NCBI GenBank assembly: GCA_020350865.1
Contig: CP070726.1
Span: forward strand, 422,792-428,890
Reading direction: 5' to 3'
Source: Thermoplasmata archaeon
GTDB taxonomy: Archaea; Thermoplasmatota; Thermoplasmata; GCA-020350865
Length of the DNA: 6,099 nt
The translations under genes and the position numbers were made by a program. Within the stretch, counting starts at the first letter, position 1. Every line of letters starts with the position of its first letter. Shown here piece by piece: positions 5,691 through 6,099 of this stretch. The notes below the pieces were generated by a model. That model was given only the letters and a program-made list of their open reading frames with translations. It was not told the origin of the DNA and made no database searches.

Positions 5691-5712
5691 AATTATTAAT
5701 AATCGAATAATT
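5691..5712 (+). promoter_or_regulatory. Palindromic AT block, possible promoter/operator of the LamG gene
   Basis: ATTATTAATAAT (5692-5703) is a perfect 12-base palindrome, and AATTATT (5691-5697) with AATAATT (5706-5712) is a second inverted pair. If the TTATTAATAA core acts as box A, transcription would start near 5724, leaving a leader of about 59 bases before the LamG ATG. A dimeric regulator could bind here, but AT-rich sequence makes such symmetry easier by chance. Confidence 0.35.
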
Positions 5713-5768
5713 GTTATCCTCTTCAGAAGGGAACTCCTTGGAAGGGTGTTCTCAGAAAGTCGATGATC

Positions 5769-5776
5769 GAGGGGGT
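5769..5776 (+). promoter_or_regulatory. Shine-Dalgarno site of the LamG gene
   Basis: GAGGGGGT ends six bases before the ATG at 5783-5785. It supports that ATG over the next in-frame ATG at 5795, which would leave the signal peptide without its basic N-terminal residues. Confidence 0.6.
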
Positions 5777-5782
5777 AGTAAG

Positions 5783-6099
5783 ATGAAAAGGAAAATGTCA
5801 AGTATATTTTTATGTGTCGTGACGATATCTGCAGTATTCGCAATAATCGTACCGACGAATGTGATTGCAGTATGTGGATGTGGAAGCGGTGCCCTTCCCG
5901 GGGTAGCTGCCTATTGGAAATTTGAAGAGGGCAGCGGGACAATAGCTTATGACTCGACAGACAATCATAATGACGGGACATTGGGGGGTGCTACGGATTG
6001 GACAACAGGTCAAGTTGGAAGTGCATTGCACTTTATTCCGAAACCACCTGGACCTGGTTCCTGGGTGAAGGTAGATGATGATCCGAGTTTAAATCCTTC
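5783..6099 (+). CDS. Secreted LamG/concanavalin-like domain protein (N-terminal part)
   Basis: 105 residues are visible and the frame runs off the right edge. Residues 1-29 are a signal peptide (MKRKMSSIFLCVVTISAVFA, ending NVIA). VCGCGSG follows; the Cys is preceded by I-A-V, so it is a poor lipobox, though a lipid anchor cannot be excluded. From residue 42 the sequence is a typical LamG-like jelly-roll (Laminin_G_3) start: AAYWKFEEGSGTIAYDSTD, then NHNDGTLGG, TTGQVGSALHF and VKVDDDPSLNP. The family usually shows the same pattern of YW-F-EGSG, a DSSG-like turn, NDGTL, G-x-VGxAL-F and V-V-x-x-x-SLNP. Such domains bind glycans or act as spacers in large surface proteins; the function of this protein depends on the unseen part. 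An insert PKPPGPGSW stands where the usual short D/G-rich turn would be. It is divergent from the propeller gene. Confidence 0.85.
   Translation, partial: MKRKMSSIFLCVVTISAVFAIIVPTNVIAVCGCGSGALPGVAAYWKFEEGSGTIAYDSTDNHNDGTLGGATDWTTGQVGSALHFIPKPPGPGSWVKVDDDPSLNP

Larger units (their letters stand above)
5131..5782. other. Long AT-rich divergent intergenic region
   Basis: 652 bases between two divergently transcribed secreted-protein genes. From left to right it holds the propeller-gene ribosome site, its two leader stem-loops, several TATA-like boxes (5296-5360), repeat copy B (5547-5620) with the 15-base GATATCGCGGATATC, a palindromic AT block (5691-5712) and the LamG ribosome site. From about 5365 to 5545 nothing nameable is seen. 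The short plus-strand frame 5367-5606 has no ribosome site and a poor composition for a gene. Confidence 0.6.

Noticed and set aside
5634..5981. Minus-strand open frame of 115 codons opposite the LamG gene
   Set aside because: It overlaps a recognisable LamG domain and signal peptide on the other strand. Its own product is rich in Ser, Cys, Arg and His with no protein-like pattern.
1..6099. CRISPR array, tRNA, rRNA, insertion sequence or attachment site
   Set aside because: No regularly spaced direct repeats, no tRNA cloverleaf with T-loop, no transposase or integrase frames and no terminal repeats with target duplications were seen on reading either strand.

Overview
The window looks archaeal, most likely from a euryarchaeon and perhaps a Thermoplasmata-like lineage; the lineage is inferred from gene content only. 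The signs are a full-length HerA-type DNA translocase, a DUF357-like small helical protein, archaeal box A (TATA) promoters of the TTTATATA type instead of bacterial -35/-10 pairs, and a mix of apparently leaderless genes and genes with a strong GGAGGTGA ribosome site. No rRNA, tRNA, CRISPR array, insertion sequence or integrase gene is visible.

Layout. Bases 1-120 are the 3' end of a plus-strand gene for a very hydrophobic membrane protein. It converges, 7 bases apart, on a run of five minus-strand genes. In their transcription order these are: a secreted eight-repeat beta-propeller protein (3925-5130); a small two-helix membrane protein whose start is unclear (3280-3504 or slightly longer); HerA (1593-3065); a signal-peptide protein with an extracellular beta-rich, His-rich domain and about five membrane helices (497-1531); and the DUF357-like protein (128-424). 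At the right end a plus-strand gene (5783 to the window edge) starts a secreted LamG/concanavalin-like protein, divergent from the propeller gene.

Transcription. The minus-strand genes do not look like one tight operon. A box A can be proposed before each of them, though it is weak for HerA and ambiguous for the propeller gene, and the gaps range from about 60 to 420 bases. The propeller gene ends in an oligo-T tract. The two secreted-protein genes at the right have longer leaders and clear Shine-Dalgarno sites. The gene at 497-1531 has a perfect box A placed so that transcription should begin on its start codon.

How the genes fit together. HerA is a core DNA end-processing enzyme, but its usual partners NurA, Mre11 and Rad50 are not in the window. 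The propeller and LamG proteins suggest a cell-surface or secreted adhesion/binding locus. The two long intergenic regions (3505-3924 and 5131-5782) hold a two-part repeat with conserved spacing, two stem-loops in the propeller-gene leader, and a palindrome near the likely LamG promoter. I do not see a clear undescribed multi-gene system; the most intriguing leads are the predicted N-terminal histidine of the membrane protein and the paired intergenic repeat.
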